Positions 1 through 8,504 of a stretch of 64,000 nucleotides of DNA are shown here, piece by piece (position 1 is the stretch's first letter; each line of letters begins with the position of its first letter). The notes under the pieces were generated by a model. It was not told where the DNA came from, ran no database searches, and saw only the letters and a program-made list of their open reading frames with translations. The position numbers and the translations under genes are program-made. Origin of the DNA: Bdellovibrionota bacterium (GTDB taxonomy: Bacteria; Bdellovibrionota; Bdellovibrionia; Bdellovibrionales; Bdellovibrionaceae); NCBI GenBank assembly GCA_963170155.1, contig CAUJGP010000004.1:1-64000 (forward strand), written 5' to 3'.

Positions 1-1058
1 TTGAGAGTCACCCCAAGGGTCGCTATGATAAAAGAGAATTCTCCAATTTGAGCTAAGCTCATCCCTGCCTGCACAGAGCTTTTAAAACTTTGCCCCGAAA
101 CAATAAATCCGATGGCCGTACTGATGAACTTCCCGATAATAGTAATAAAAGTTAAAAACATAATGACCCAGAAATAGTCTCCTAAAATTTTAGGATCGAT
201 CAGCATTCCCACAGACACAAAAAACACAGCGGAAAAAAGATCTTTCACGGGAAGAATAAGATGTTCCACGCGTGTTCCTTTAGGGGTTTCTGCCAAGAGC
301 GATCCCATCACAAACGCCCCAAGAGCAGGAGAGAACCCTACATGGCTGGCAATAATAACCATCATCAAACACAGCCCAATGGAAACAATGAGCATTGTTT
401 CATCAGAAAGCAGATCCTTAAATTTTTTGAGCATGAGAGGCAACAGGTAAATTCCCAACAAAAACCAAAGCACTAGAAAAAATCCCAACCTTAAAGAAGA
501 AGCTAGGAGCTCCATTCCTGAAGGTGCTTGGGTTGCCGCCACTGAAGAAAGTAAGACCAGCAATAAAATGGCAATCAAATCTTCTACAATTAAAGTTCCA
601 AAAACCAGTGATACGAACTTATTGCTTTTCAAACCCAGTTCATCAAAGGCTCGAACAATAATGGTCGTAGAGGAAATCGATAGAATCCCTCCTAGAAAAA
701 TACTATCCATCGTGGACCAATTTAGGAATTGGCCAACAAGATAGCCAATTCCTAACATCGAAAAAATTTCAAAACTGGCCGTAATCGATGCACTCTTGCC
801 CACTTGAGTTAGTTTTTTAAAACTAAACTCCAAGCCTAGACCAAACAACATGAAGATCACGCCAATCTCAGCCCATATCGTAATACTCTCGCTATCCTTC
901 ACTGTCGGAAGAAAAGTAAAATTAGGTCCCACCAAAAAACCTGCAATTAAATAGCCGAGAACAACCGGCTGATTTAGTTTTTTAAACACCAATGTCACAA
1001 TGGCAGCAGCGATTAGGATGAGCCCTAAATCGATAATCAAGTTTGGCAAATGAATCAT
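1..1058 (-). CDS. Kef-type monovalent cation:proton antiporter, C-terminus off the window
   Basis: I translated this myself from ATG at 1058; the frame stays open to base 1, so 352 N-terminal residues are present and the C-terminus is cut off. The protein is almost entirely hydrophobic, with about ten membrane segments. It has family-typical stretches such as NQPVVLGYLIAGFLVGP near residue 30, the FGLGLEFS segment, SISSTTIIVRAFDELG and GALVMGSLLAE-like FVMGSLLAET. These place it in the CPA2 (KefB/RosB) sodium or potassium/proton exchanger family of the inner membrane. An AAGGAG ribosome site lies 8 bases before the start. Whether the missing end carries a TrkA-N/RCK domain cannot be seen. It precedes secDF on the same strand's downstream side, with no obvious functional link. 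Confidence 0.9.
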   Translation of the reverse strand, partial: MIHLPNLIIDLGLILIAAAIVTLVFKKLNQPVVLGYLIAGFLVGPNFTFLPTVKDSESITIWAEIGVIFMLFGLGLEFSFKKLTQVGKSASITASFEIFSMLGIGYLVGQFLNWSTMDSIFLGGILSISSTTIIVRAFDELGLKSNKFVSLVFGTLIVEDLIAILLLVLLSSVAATQAPSGMELLASSLRLGFFLVLWFLLGIYLLPLMLKKFKDLLSDETMLIVSIGLCLMMVIIASHVGFSPALGAFVMGSLLAETPKGTRVEHLILPVKDLFSAVFFVSVGMLIDPKILGDYFWVIMFLTFITIIGKFISTAIGFIVSGQSFKSSVQAGMSLAQIGEFSFIIATLGVTL

Positions 1059-1087
1059 CTTATTACTTTTCTCCTTTTTACTCTTTT

Positions 1088-2044
1088 TTATTCTTTGTGA
1101 TGGCTCTGCTTCAGTTGTTTTTCCTTTCGCTTCTCCATGAAAAGAATCATAGGGTTAGCGACGAAAATGGTTGAATAAACAGAAACACCAAATCCCAGCA
1201 TCATTGCTAAAGCAAAATCCGAAAGCACAGGCCCGCCCAACAACCAAAGCGAAACCACCACAAACAACGTACAAACAACAGTGATGATCGTGCGCCCCAA
1301 ATTAATATTAATGGAGCGATTCACCACTTGGTAAAGCGACCAATCCGGATGATGTTTTGCAATGTCTCGAATACGATCATAAATCACTACCGTATCATTA
1401 CAAGAGTAACCTGCAACTGTGAGTAATGCAGCAATTGTATTGAGATTAAATTCTTTTTGCATCAAGACCCAAGCGCCCAGCACGACCACAATATCCAATA
1501 AAAGAGCACGCACAATCCCTGGAGCGAATCGAAAATCAAACCTCAGGGCAATATAAATAAAGATCCCCAAAGCCGCATAAAATAAAGAAATAAAAGCGGC
1601 TAACCGAAGTTGCTCTCCAGCGAGAGAGCCCACCACATCGGATCGTAAAATCAAGATTTGATCGGCTTCTCCTCCCGATTGAAGCACTTTTTCCACCTTC
1701 TTGGAAATCTCATTCAAAGCTTCAGAGGATTTCATTTTAATAAGAAATTGTGCCTCTTCTAACTTTCCAATTTGGACGACACTGGCATCATTGATGTCTC
1801 CTTGAGCAAGAATCTCTCTGACTTTATCGATGCTCCAGCTCTGTGGGGCTCGAATCTCAACCTCAGCTCCTCCCGCAAAATCAAGACCATAGTTAAGGCC
1901 TTTTGTGAAAATACCAATAATGCTTAAAATAACTACAAACGTAGAAAACCAAATAAAAGGTTTACTTATTTTTAAAAAATCGACATTTAATGTCGTTGGA
2001 ATAAAGTGTGTGAAATAAGGTTCTGATTTATTTTTAAGACTCAT
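1088..2044 (-). CDS. secF: SecF, protein-export membrane subunit
   Basis: This is the inner-membrane SecF half of the SecDF accessory complex, which uses the proton gradient to pull exported proteins out of the SecYEG channel. It has 318 residues, the usual length. It starts with a cytoplasmic N-terminus and TM1, followed by the GLDFAGGAEVEI motif typical of SecF (residues about 52-63). A short periplasmic domain follows, then five clustered membrane segments with the conserved GYSCNDTVVIYDRIRD signature near residue 212. Its ATG overlaps the secD stop as ATGA, so the two are translationally coupled. The identification is secure. Confidence 0.97.
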   Translation of the reverse strand: MSLKNKSEPYFTHFIPTTLNVDFLKISKPFIWFSTFVVILSIIGIFTKGLNYGLDFAGGAEVEIRAPQSWSIDKVREILAQGDINDASVVQIGKLEEAQFLIKMKSSEALNEISKKVEKVLQSGGEADQILILRSDVVGSLAGEQLRLAAFISLFYAALGIFIYIALRFDFRFAPGIVRALLLDIVVVLGAWVLMQKEFNLNTIAALLTVAGYSCNDTVVIYDRIRDIAKHHPDWSLYQVVNRSININLGRTIITVVCTLFVVVSLWLLGGPVLSDFALAMMLGFGVSVYSTIFVANPMILFMEKRKEKQLKQSHHKE

Positions 2045-3756
2045 ATACTAATCCTTTTTGGTTTAAGCTGAAGATAATAATCGAACATAAGCCTACAAAC
2101 GGTCACCGCACAGAAAAGCGTGGTGAAAATACCAATCAATAAAGTCACCGCAAATCCTTTCAGAGGACCGGTTCCAAAGTTATAAAGAACGAGGCCCACA
2201 ATTCCATGGGTGACATTGGCATCCAATATAGCAGCAAAGGCTCTTGAAAAACCATATTGAGTGGCGACCTGAGGATCTGCATCTTCCATAATCTCATCGC
2301 GGATACGCTCAAAAATTAGGACATTGCTATCAACACCCATTCCAATGATCAATGCCAGCCCGGCAATTCCTGGGAGGGTGAGCGTCGCTCCAATTCCTAT
2401 TAAAATAGTAAAACTAAAAAGCAAATTGAGAAGTAATGAAATCGTCGCAAAGAAACCGCTTAAACGATAATATCCAATCATAAAAATAAAAATTAAGAGG
2501 CATCCCAGGGTTCCCGAAATAATACCATAATGAATAGAATCCTGGCCGAGGGAAGGCCCAATCACTCGCTGTTCTTGAAGCTCAAGGGAGGCGGGTAAAG
2601 CTCCCGCTCGCAGGACAATAGAGAGGTTTTTAGCTTCGGTCATGGCATGATCATAGCCCGTCCCCCGACCAACAGAAATAACTCCCTTGCCAGCAATTTT
2701 ACTATTGATCACTGGAGCCGACTTCACTGCGCGATCAAGAACAATGGCTAATCTCTTACCGATATTTTCACCCGTCAGGCTTTCAAAACGCCGACCCCCC
2801 TCTGCTTTCATCGAAAAAGCCACTTCTGGTTCTCTGTATTGACCAAAGGTGACCTGTGCATCTTGCAAATCAGCGCCGGAAACCTGGGTCTCTTTATGGA
2901 GGAGATAAGGAAGAAGAGACAATCGACGATGTCCTTGGGTCTCTACTCGTTCAAATAAAATTTCACTAGTCTCTGGAATTTTTCCTTTGGCGAATAGATT
3001 TATTTTTTCAGTATATTCAGAAAGCTTAATCTCTTCACTCATTTTAAGATTGTGTTCTTGTTCAAGATGAGTCACTAACTCTTCCAAAGAGGCCTGTGGC
3101 ATTTGCTCGTCAACCAAACGAAACTCTAATTTAGCCGTTTGACCAATCAGTGCTTTTGCTTGATCAATATCTTTGACCCCAGGAAGCTCGACGACAATAC
3201 GATTCTGCCCCTTGGTGCTTATGGAAGGTTCACTCACACCAAACTCATCAATACGATTACGAACCACACGCACACTCTGATCTAATAAATTACGGCTCAA
3301 TTCGTTCGCATAAGAAGGAGAGTGCTCTACCAATAGTTTGCGATCCGAATCAAAATAAATATGGTAACGAGTACTGTTTTCTTTTAGACTTGTTTCCACT
3401 TGGGTTAAGACTTCAGAAGAGCCCAAAATCACGGCGGTTGGTGGTGATTCACTCTCTAAGTGGAAATCAAAATCAGCTGGACTCCCTTTCTCCTTCAAAG
3501 TTTTTCTGATGTTTTCTAACTGAGATTGAAGGGACTGGTGCAACGCTTTATTGACATCCACATAAAAGACTAAATAACTCCCACCCTGAAGGTCTAACCC
3601 CAAATTGACGACCGACTTAAATGGCCATTTTTGCGCCAATGGCTCAGGTAAAATATGAAATGTAGGCAAGACATAGGCTATTGAAAACAAAACCAGCAGA
3701 ATAAGTCCGATTATTCGGGTACGAGTGGCTCGAAGCCATAAACTTATTTTATTCAT
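2041..3756 (-). CDS. secD: SecD, protein-export membrane subunit
   Basis: SecD is the larger SecDF partner, with a big periplasmic P1 domain. I chose ATG at 3756 (571 residues) because AGAGGA sits six bases upstream; a TTG fifteen bases further up overlaps that ribosome site and is unlikely. Visible features are TM1 at about residues 10-30, GLDLQGGSYLVF near 52, the P1 base and head with VVELPGVKDIDQAKALIG, and a C-terminal six-helix block with the IGMGVDSNVLIFERIRDE signature near 470. It leads the secDF pair. The usual upstream yajC is not next to it. The 300 bases upstream have no gene and should contain the promoter. Confidence 0.97.
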   Translation of the reverse strand: MNKISLWLRATRTRIIGLILLVLFSIAYVLPTFHILPEPLAQKWPFKSVVNLGLDLQGGSYLVFYVDVNKALHQSLQSQLENIRKTLKEKGSPADFDFHLESESPPTAVILGSSEVLTQVETSLKENSTRYHIYFDSDRKLLVEHSPSYANELSRNLLDQSVRVVRNRIDEFGVSEPSISTKGQNRIVVELPGVKDIDQAKALIGQTAKLEFRLVDEQMPQASLEELVTHLEQEHNLKMSEEIKLSEYTEKINLFAKGKIPETSEILFERVETQGHRRLSLLPYLLHKETQVSGADLQDAQVTFGQYREPEVAFSMKAEGGRRFESLTGENIGKRLAIVLDRAVKSAPVINSKIAGKGVISVGRGTGYDHAMTEAKNLSIVLRAGALPASLELQEQRVIGPSLGQDSIHYGIISGTLGCLLIFIFMIGYYRLSGFFATISLLLNLLFSFTILIGIGATLTLPGIAGLALIIGMGVDSNVLIFERIRDEIMEDADPQVATQYGFSRAFAAILDANVTHGIVGLVLYNFGTGPLKGFAVTLLIGIFTTLFCAVTVCRLMFDYYLQLKPKRISI

Positions 3757-4066
3757 TAAAATTCCTCTCAAATAGTTTAATAGTTTTAATTTGTTTTTTT
3801 AAAAATTTTCAAATCCCAATTTTGGGTCAACTCACATCAACCGTGCTCTGATGGATATGAGCTTTTCATACCCCTCTTTGTTTCCATCGAACGATATCGA
3901 AAACCAATCTCGAGAAGATGGCTCAACTTGATTTGATTATTATTAATGTCAATTAAGATAGCTCTTTTCTGACGACAACAGCGAATCACGATCTCAAAAA
4001 AACTGCTAATCTTGGAGTTTTTTTAACAGAAATCAAAAGAGCTCGCCTCTCAAAGGCTTTGAAGGC
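3757..4066. other. Intergenic region upstream of secD
   Basis: No supported gene. The part next to secD is very A/T rich and is the likely promoter area. A short CCCAA-TT-TTGGG palindrome at about 3813-3824 lacks a T-run and is not a convincing terminator. No yajC-like frame was found. Confidence 0.5.
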
Positions 4067-4432
4067 CTAAATGAGTAAAATCTCATTAAATTGCAGTGGC
4101 CAAGGATGATAAGGAATCAAAGCATGGCTTTGCTTAAATGACTGAACCTCTTTTGACTTCACACATAAGGTTAAGAGCTCCAAGCCTCTTGATAAATATT
4201 TATCAAACACTGTCCAGGGCTTTGGAGATAACCATTCAAAACTTCTATTTTCAATTAAAGCTAAAATTTTACGAGCTGATGACTTTGCTACTTGAATTCG
4301 ATCTGTTTGATGGGAAAGTGACGAAATAAAAACCTGAGATTTATTTCCCGATACCCAAACTTCATCACCATCAATTTGGTAAATTGTAAAATTGAGTAAA
4401 TAAATAACAATTAATAAAACAGCCCTAAGCAC
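4067..4432 (-). CDS. Small hypothetical secreted protein
   Basis: An open frame of 121 residues from a GTG start. Its first 20 residues are hydrophobic (LRAVLLIVIYLLNFTIY), like a signal peptide or membrane anchor, followed by a polar domain with no motif I recognise. There is no clear ribosome site and no close partner, and the frame could be chance in an AT-rich area. Support is only the uninterrupted frame, the signal-like N-terminus and its separation from other genes. Confidence 0.4.
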   Translation of the reverse strand: MLRAVLLIVIYLLNFTIYQIDGDEVWVSGNKSQVFISSLSHQTDRIQVAKSSARKILALIENRSFEWLSPKPWTVFDKYLSRGLELLTLCVKSKEVQSFKQSHALIPYHPWPLQFNEILLI

Positions 4433-4804
4433 ATAAAATGCATATCAATCGCTATTTAAACTGTCACTCACATATATGAGTGATCTTTTATAATTAGCAA
4501 AAAAATGATGCGCCAAAATATAATTTGCTTATCTATTGAGCTAAAGCAATTTTTGGGCTTCGAGCGGCACAACAGAGGTCAATCGTGTCTCGTCAGAAAG
4601 ATACGGTCATCACTTGATAACCGTAAACTCTATGCTATTAAATAAATAGTATTCGTTTTTTGAGATCAACTTAAAACAAAACAGTTTTATTGAACTTTAT
4701 TAAACTTTATTGAAGCAATGGCTCTCTGCAAACCATGATGGTGTTCAAGAGTAGCCCTAGCAACAGTAAAGGCTGTAATACTCAGAGAGAGGAAAATCCA
4801 TTCA
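4433..4804. other. Intergenic region with two palindromes
   Basis: No gene seen. It contains a hairpin at 4464-4483 (TCACTCA, six-base loop, TGAGTGA) close to the start of the minus-strand small gene. A 24-base near-perfect palindrome lies at 4602-4625 and is listed separately. Just before 4720 there is a short run of repeated TTTATT(G/A)AA units. The plus-strand gene at 4805 probably has its promoter here. Confidence 0.5.
4602..4625. promoter_or_regulatory. Near-perfect 24-bp palindrome, operator-like
   Basis: The arms TACGGTCATCA and TGATAACCGTA match over 10 of 11 positions around a two-base centre. The size and shape fit a binding site for a dimeric repressor or activator. It lies about 180 bases upstream of the gene at 4805 and about 170 upstream of the minus-strand gene starting at 4432, so either could be the target. 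Function is inferred from symmetry alone. Confidence 0.4.
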
Positions 4805-5284
4805 ATGAATAAAACTATGCTTATGATTGCTACAATTACCACTTTGAGTGTGGCCTTGAACAGCCAGAGTTCTCTCTTAACTCCTATTGACCACGAGATC
4901 ATTGAAAAAAAAGTAAATGGCTCACTCGCTCAAACCACTTATGAACTTATGAATAACATTACAGCCCCTTTTTGCTTCAAAAAGGTCTGTCGTATCGAGT
5001 TTTATCAATCAACCTGTCGTATTGCTTCCAAATTACTCTCTTGCACTGTTTCTTACAAGACTATAGAGAATCCAAACGAACTGATAACAAGACATATTTT
5101 ATTTGAAACTGCGGAGGCCCTCTACCAAGTTTTCACTGAAATAAAATCACCAACATGTAACGACAGCGAGGATCCAGCTCTTGGTAAATGCACTAACTCT
5201 TTTGATTTGATTGAATGCTCTCGACCTGTGAGAGCCTTATCTCCTGATGAGTTTAACTGCTTGTTTAAATATCAGTCACACTGA
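4805..5284 (+). CDS. Hypothetical secreted protein with eight cysteines
   Basis: 159 residues from ATG. A GAGAGGAAA ribosome-site candidate lies somewhat far upstream. Residues 1-20 (KTMLMIATITTLSVALNS) look like a signal peptide. The mature part has eight cysteines (57, 62, 71, 80, 118, 129, 138, 152), enough for four disulfides, which fits an oxidised periplasmic or extracellular location. I recognise no domain. It is alone on its strand and faces the BON gene, with a shared hairpin between them. Confidence 0.6.
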   Translation: MNKTMLMIATITTLSVALNSQSSLLTPIDHEIIEKKVNGSLAQTTYELMNNITAPFCFKKVCRIEFYQSTCRIASKLLSCTVSYKTIENPNELITRHILFETAEALYQVFTEIKSPTCNDSEDPALGKCTNSFDLIECSRPVRALSPDEFNCLFKYQSH

Positions 5285-5426
5285 ATACCATTCCGTTCTG
5301 TCAGCTCTTCACCATCATTCATTCTGCTTGTATATCCTGCTTGTAAGACCACGAACTCTTTTACGGCAAGTCGTTTTTTAAAGCTTGAATTTTTACAATC
5401 TTGAACTGCGAAAAGGAACGGCATTG

Positions 5427-5451
5427 CGACCCCACACTAAGAGTGGGGTCG
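5427..5451. terminator. Strong hairpin between convergent genes
   Basis: A perfect nine-base-pair GC-rich stem (CGACCCCAC with GTGGGGTCG) around a seven-base loop. It sits between the plus-strand gene ending at 5284 and the minus-strand BON gene ending at 5458. Neither side has a clear T-run, so it may act as a bidirectional transcript-end stabiliser rather than a classic intrinsic terminator. Confidence 0.55.
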
Positions 5452-5457
5452 TAAACT

Positions 5458-5814
5458 TTATCTTCTAAGATGAAGGTTATTTTTCACAGAAGTAACGTGC
5501 TTGGCTCGTCGAGCAATGTCCACAGCACGATTGATGCCTTCTTGAGAATCAACAACTCCTGTTAACTCGACCACTCCCATTTTAGTTTCCACACTGATCT
5601 GATTGCTTTTCAAAAGAGGGTCTTTCAAAATCTCTGCTTTTACCGTTGTTGTAATAGCAGAATCCTCAACATAAGTTGCAGTCTTCTCACCGGCTCGATC
5701 CAGTTTTTGGCCTGCTCTTTCTGCTGGGCCCTTATCATGGTCAGCTCCCCATGCAAAAGCAGATGATAAACAAACCACTATGAAAACATTTCTTACTAAA
5801 CCCAATTTTTTCAT
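5458..5814 (-). CDS. Periplasmic BON-domain protein (OsmY-like)
   Basis: 118 residues. A signal peptide spans about residues 1-23, ending AFAWG-AD. A charged helix follows, then one BON domain from about residue 50 to the end, with the family pattern ITTTVKAEILKDPLL...GVVELTGVVDSQEGINRAVDIAR. BON domains bind membranes or phospholipid and are typical of osmotic-stress periplasmic proteins such as OsmY. It lies with DUF3309, DUF883, CsbD and DUF1328 genes, which supports a stress role. Confidence 0.9.
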   Translation of the reverse strand: MKKLGLVRNVFIVVCLSSAFAWGADHDKGPAERAGQKLDRAGEKTATYVEDSAITTTVKAEILKDPLLKSNQISVETKMGVVELTGVVDSQEGINRAVDIARRAKHVTSVKNNLHLRR

Positions 5815-5868
5815 TTTAACTCCTTATTGGTTACTTGGTTCATGCTATTTTTTAATTTCAAAAATAGT

Positions 5869-6027
5869 CTAAATTTTTCCCATTAATACTAAAATTAACA
5901 AAACGACCACAACTGCACCTATGCCCCCACTGGGACCATAACCCCATTGGCGGTTGTAAGGCCAAAGAGGTATAGCGCCGAGAAGCATCATCAGAAAAAT
6001 AAGAAGAAAAATCGTTCCAATGGTCAT
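5869..6027 (-). CDS. DUF3309 small membrane protein
   Basis: A 52-residue protein from ATG at 6027 with an AAAGGAG ribosome site eight bases upstream. The order is a hydrophobic helix (TIGTIFLLIFLMMLLGAIP), the central motif PYNRQWGYGPSGGIG, then a second helix ending VLLILVLMGKI. This helix, W-x-YGPSGG, helix layout is the DUF3309 family of tiny inner-membrane proteins, whose function is unknown. It sits directly upstream of the BON gene on the same strand and belongs with the stress cluster. Confidence 0.88.
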   Translation of the reverse strand: MTIGTIFLLIFLMMLLGAIPLWPYNRQWGYGPSGGIGAVVVVLLILVLMGKI

Positions 6028-6078
6028 GATACAACTCCTTTGTTTTTAATTTTTAACGCGATTATGAAGCGTCTCGCT

Positions 6079-6708
6079 CTAGAGAGCGAGAGGAAAAGAC
6101 ACACTGGCAAGCCACCCGTTATTCTCAAGGTTGACATTGCTAAACTCAGAATCACTAGCAAAGGGACCAACCTGCTCTAAAATTGTTTTTCCGTATTTTA
6201 ATTGGTTATACTCAACGTTCAAACTCAAAGACGCAACCTTGAAGCCTGTACCAATACGATAACCAGAAGCGTTTCTAAATCTAACATCAAAATTTCCGCT
6301 ACGCTCAGGATTCAACTCACCATCGACGACATAAGAAGCCCATAATCTCATACCAATGTTTGGCATTTGCATTCCGATAACAGGTCCCCAGTTCGCAGAA
6401 GTGGCTCTTGCTGAATAATGAACTGAAGAGTCTTTAAATTGAGGCATTCCATAACGAAAGTCTAAACCAAGAAAGAAAGCTTCATTTAAATGCGCTCCTA
6501 GTTTTGCTCCTAAGCCAAAACCATCGGAAGTTCCCGAAGAATTAGAAAACGGCCCTGGATAGTTAATATTTCCAGCACCTGTTTCATAAGTTACAGACGG
6601 TTCTACAAATAGTCCGCCAAAAACATCTGATTGTGCCTGAGCACCAAAACTGAACAAAGCTGCCAATCCAAAAGCAAGCGTTTGTGTCTTAAAATTCTTT
6701 ACCTTCAT
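6079..6708 (-). CDS. Outer-membrane beta-barrel protein
   Basis: 209 residues. A signal peptide ends ...FGAQA-QSD at about residue 26. The rest alternates polar and hydrophobic residues in short strands with glycine and aromatic residues (GFGLGAKLGAH, FFLGLDFRYGMP, NNGWLASVSFPLAL), and ends in a hydrophobic strand as outer-membrane barrels do. The likely topology is eight strands, OmpA/OmpW-like in size. The substrate or role is unknown. A palindrome shared with the 8817 site lies about 116 bases upstream of its start. Confidence 0.8.
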   Translation of the reverse strand: MKVKNFKTQTLAFGLAALFSFGAQAQSDVFGGLFVEPSVTYETGAGNINYPGPFSNSSGTSDGFGLGAKLGAHLNEAFFLGLDFRYGMPQFKDSSVHYSARATSANWGPVIGMQMPNIGMRLWASYVVDGELNPERSGNFDVRFRNASGYRIGTGFKVASLSLNVEYNQLKYGKTILEQVGPFASDSEFSNVNLENNGWLASVSFPLAL

Positions 6709-7010
6709 ATAATGATCCTTTGTTAGAGTTATTGTTTCTAAACGACATGGAAAAAGAGATATGCAAACAAAAAGCCAATTTAAAGTAACATAAAATCGTT
6801 TTAAGAAATTAACACAGTGATGGACGTTCTTTTTTTGAACGTTCCGAGGAAGAACTTACTCTTGGTGCAACGCAATGCTTTGTGCTCTCTTGATTCCAAG
6901 CCCATTCGATAGAATTGGGCTCAATAGCACAAAAACCTCCCATAAAAATGAAGAGATTCTATTCTAGACTTCACAGCAAAAGCCATAATGACTTTATACA
7001 CTTTATGTAC
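6709..7010. other. Intergenic region with operator-like sites
   Basis: No gene seen. It holds the 6824-6842 palindrome (listed separately) and a hairpin at about 6899-6921 (AGCCCA-TTC paired with GAA-TGGGCT, one bulged base). The promoter of the minus-strand barrel gene is expected here. Confidence 0.5.
6824..6842. promoter_or_regulatory. Palindrome ACGTTC-N7-GAACGT, copy 1
   Basis: Six-base perfect arms around a seven-base T-run. It matches the copy at 8817-8835 in 18 of 19 bases. It lies upstream of the minus-strand barrel gene. The repeated occurrence in intergenic space of one cluster suggests a common regulator; the regulator is unknown. Confidence 0.5.
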
Positions 7011-7574
7011 TTAAAGACCCTGTCCCTTAGGAGTTGGAGTTGGATTCGTAAATGAAGAAGATGAAGGTGTCGAAGATGTTTGGGTCGAAGTCGAGGGTGA
7101 AGTTGCTGATGGTGTGGGCGGCGACCCCTCTGGTTGAGTTTTCGATGGAGTTTCTAATCCCTCCAAGAAGCCTTTAATAAGTTGAGTCTTCAAGCTACCT
7201 AAATCCAAGCTCTTTAAAAAGAGCTCTTCTTCTGATGGTGTCGCAGTAGAACTCGCCTTTAATGGCTTGGAGCTAAATATCCGATGCAGAAAGAAGCTAC
7301 ATCCTCCCACGATCGCTATGAAAACCACGAATTCAATAATATACCCATATTCCAGTTGACTCATAATGATAGAAAAAGATCGTCCCATTTGATTCACAGA
7401 AAAAATGATAATAGATGCCAAAACAACGCCAACGAGAGCCTTATAAACAACTAAAGAAATTTCTTGTCGCAGAATATTTTTAACAATTTGAAGAGGAAGG
7501 AGAGACGGAGCCTCTCTTTTTCCTTTGATAACAAACGTAAATAAATAAGAAATCATTAATAATAGGTATTTCAT
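7011..7574 (-). CDS. Hypothetical membrane protein with Pro/Ser/Thr-rich tail
   Basis: I chose ATG at 7574 (187 residues) because AGGA lies six bases upstream; a longer reading from 7640 would run through the 7598-7621 hairpin. Two or three membrane segments can be seen (residues about 1-17, 45-65 and 78-98). A cytoplasmic or periplasmic helix follows, then a low-complexity tail rich in P, S and T (TPSATSPSTSTQTSS...). I recognise no family. Its place among DUF883/CsbD genes suggests an envelope stress role only by association. Confidence 0.65.
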   Translation of the reverse strand: MKYLLLMISYLFTFVIKGKREAPSLLPLQIVKNILRQEISLVVYKALVGVVLASIIIFSVNQMGRSFSIIMSQLEYGYIIEFVVFIAIVGGCSFFLHRIFSSKPLKASSTATPSEEELFLKSLDLGSLKTQLIKGFLEGLETPSKTQPEGSPPTPSATSPSTSTQTSSTPSSSSFTNPTPTPKGQGL

Positions 7575-7597
7575 AAATAATCCTGGAAAAGAAATCA

Positions 7598-7621
7598 ATG
7601 CGAGACTTTCAAGTCTCGCAT
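7598..7621 (-). promoter_or_regulatory. Hairpin in leader of the 7011-7574 gene
   Basis: A perfect ten-base-pair stem (ATGCGAGACT with AGTCTCGCAT on the plus strand) around a TTCA loop, 24 bases upstream of the chosen start codon. In the mRNA it would form a stable structure just before the ribosome site. It could be a leader element, a processing site or a terminator of an upstream transcript. No T-run follows. Confidence 0.4.
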
Positions 7622-7746
7622 GAAAAAAGAACACTCTCATTTATCACGGTAACCATCTTACTATAGGATCAATAAGCCACGATCACAAGAAACACCAAAT
7701 ATCGTAGCCCATCAACCGCAATAATAGCGATGACTGATCACACCAG

Positions 7747-8031
7747 TTAGTGGCGTCGACTCATCATAAGGCTTACCAGTCCTCCTGCTACTAAACCTGC
7801 AACGGCAGCAATAGCAACACTCTTCGCTGGATGTTCTTGGACATACTCTCGTCCTGTTTGCATGTAATTGGAAGCTGTTTTTTCAATTTCCATAGCACGC
7901 TCCCCTATAGTTTTACCTACATTATGAACCATTTTTTCTAAACCTTTTTCAGCGCCAGAGATTTTATTTTTAAACTCTTGTTGTGCGCCTGCATTCACTT
8001 TATTCAAGGTTTCTTCTGCATGATTTGCCAT
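7747..8031 (-). CDS. DUF883 (ElaB/YqjD-like) membrane-anchored protein
   Basis: 94 residues from ATG at 8031, with AAAGGAG upstream. The upstream in-frame codons read through that ribosome site and are not coding. The N-terminal two thirds is an amphipathic helical region, followed by a glycine-rich C-terminal anchor (AAVAGLVAGGLVSLMMSRR). This is the DUF883 layout. The E. coli members ElaB and YqjD are tail-anchored inner-membrane proteins that bind ribosomes in stationary phase. The preceding YVQEHPAKSVAIAA motif is characteristic. Confidence 0.92.
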   Translation of the reverse strand: MANHAEETLNKVNAGAQQEFKNKISGAEKGLEKMVHNVGKTIGERAMEIEKTASNYMQTGREYVQEHPAKSVAIAAVAGLVAGGLVSLMMSRRH

Positions 8032-8126
8032 AATACTCTCCTTTATTTCTTTGAATTTAAAGTTAACATTAAAATCGAACACCAATATTGTGGTATTTTA
8101 TTTAAAAAAATTTATTCCAATTAAGT

Positions 8127-8381
8127 TTATGTGTCTAATTTGCTCTTAATTCGATCTACGACTTGATCTTTTTTTTCTTCAAAACGATCAAAGATATCGC
8201 TCAGTTTTTTACGGTAAGTCTCTTGTCCTTCACCATATTTTTGCTGAATAAGGCCACCAATTTGTTGAAGATCACCTTGAGTTTTTTCTAGTTCGTCGTC
8301 TGTTATCTTACCCCAGGCCTTTCTCAATTCACCTTTAATCTCCAGCCATTTTCCTTTCACTATGTTCTCATTGATTTCCAT
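8127..8381 (-). CDS. CsbD-family stress protein
   Basis: 84 residues. The first half carries the CsbD signature (NIVKGKWLEIKGELRKAWGKITDDEL...), followed by a helical, highly charged second half. CsbD-type proteins are small, soluble, probably partly disordered and induced in general stress; their molecular role is unknown. The start has an AAAGGAG site. It is transcribed with DUF1328 upstream and DUF883 downstream. Confidence 0.92.
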   Translation of the reverse strand: MEINENIVKGKWLEIKGELRKAWGKITDDELEKTQGDLQQIGGLIQQKYGEGQETYRKKLSDIFDRFEEKKDQVVDRIKSKLDT

Positions 8382-8504
8382 CCTGTACTCCTTTGGTTAG
8401 GTGGTTAGGAAAAATTGTTTTAAATTAAAAGAAAACAAAATCTCCTTTTGGTTTATTTAATTATTCAATAATTTGAAATACTGAAGCTAAAACACTTATG
8501 AACT

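Noticed and set aside
261-476. 71-codon plus-strand frame
   Set aside because: It lies fully inside the antiporter gene on the other strand, which has clear family sequence in its own frame.
5947-6180. 77-codon plus-strand frame
   Set aside because: It overlaps the DUF3309 gene and the end of the barrel gene on the other strand, both better supported.
6820-6850. LexA or ECF-sigma promoter at the palindrome
   Set aside because: The arms are ACGTTC/GAACGT, not GAAC-N4-GTTC, and the GGAAC to CGT spacing on the minus strand is too short for a GGAAC-type ECF promoter.
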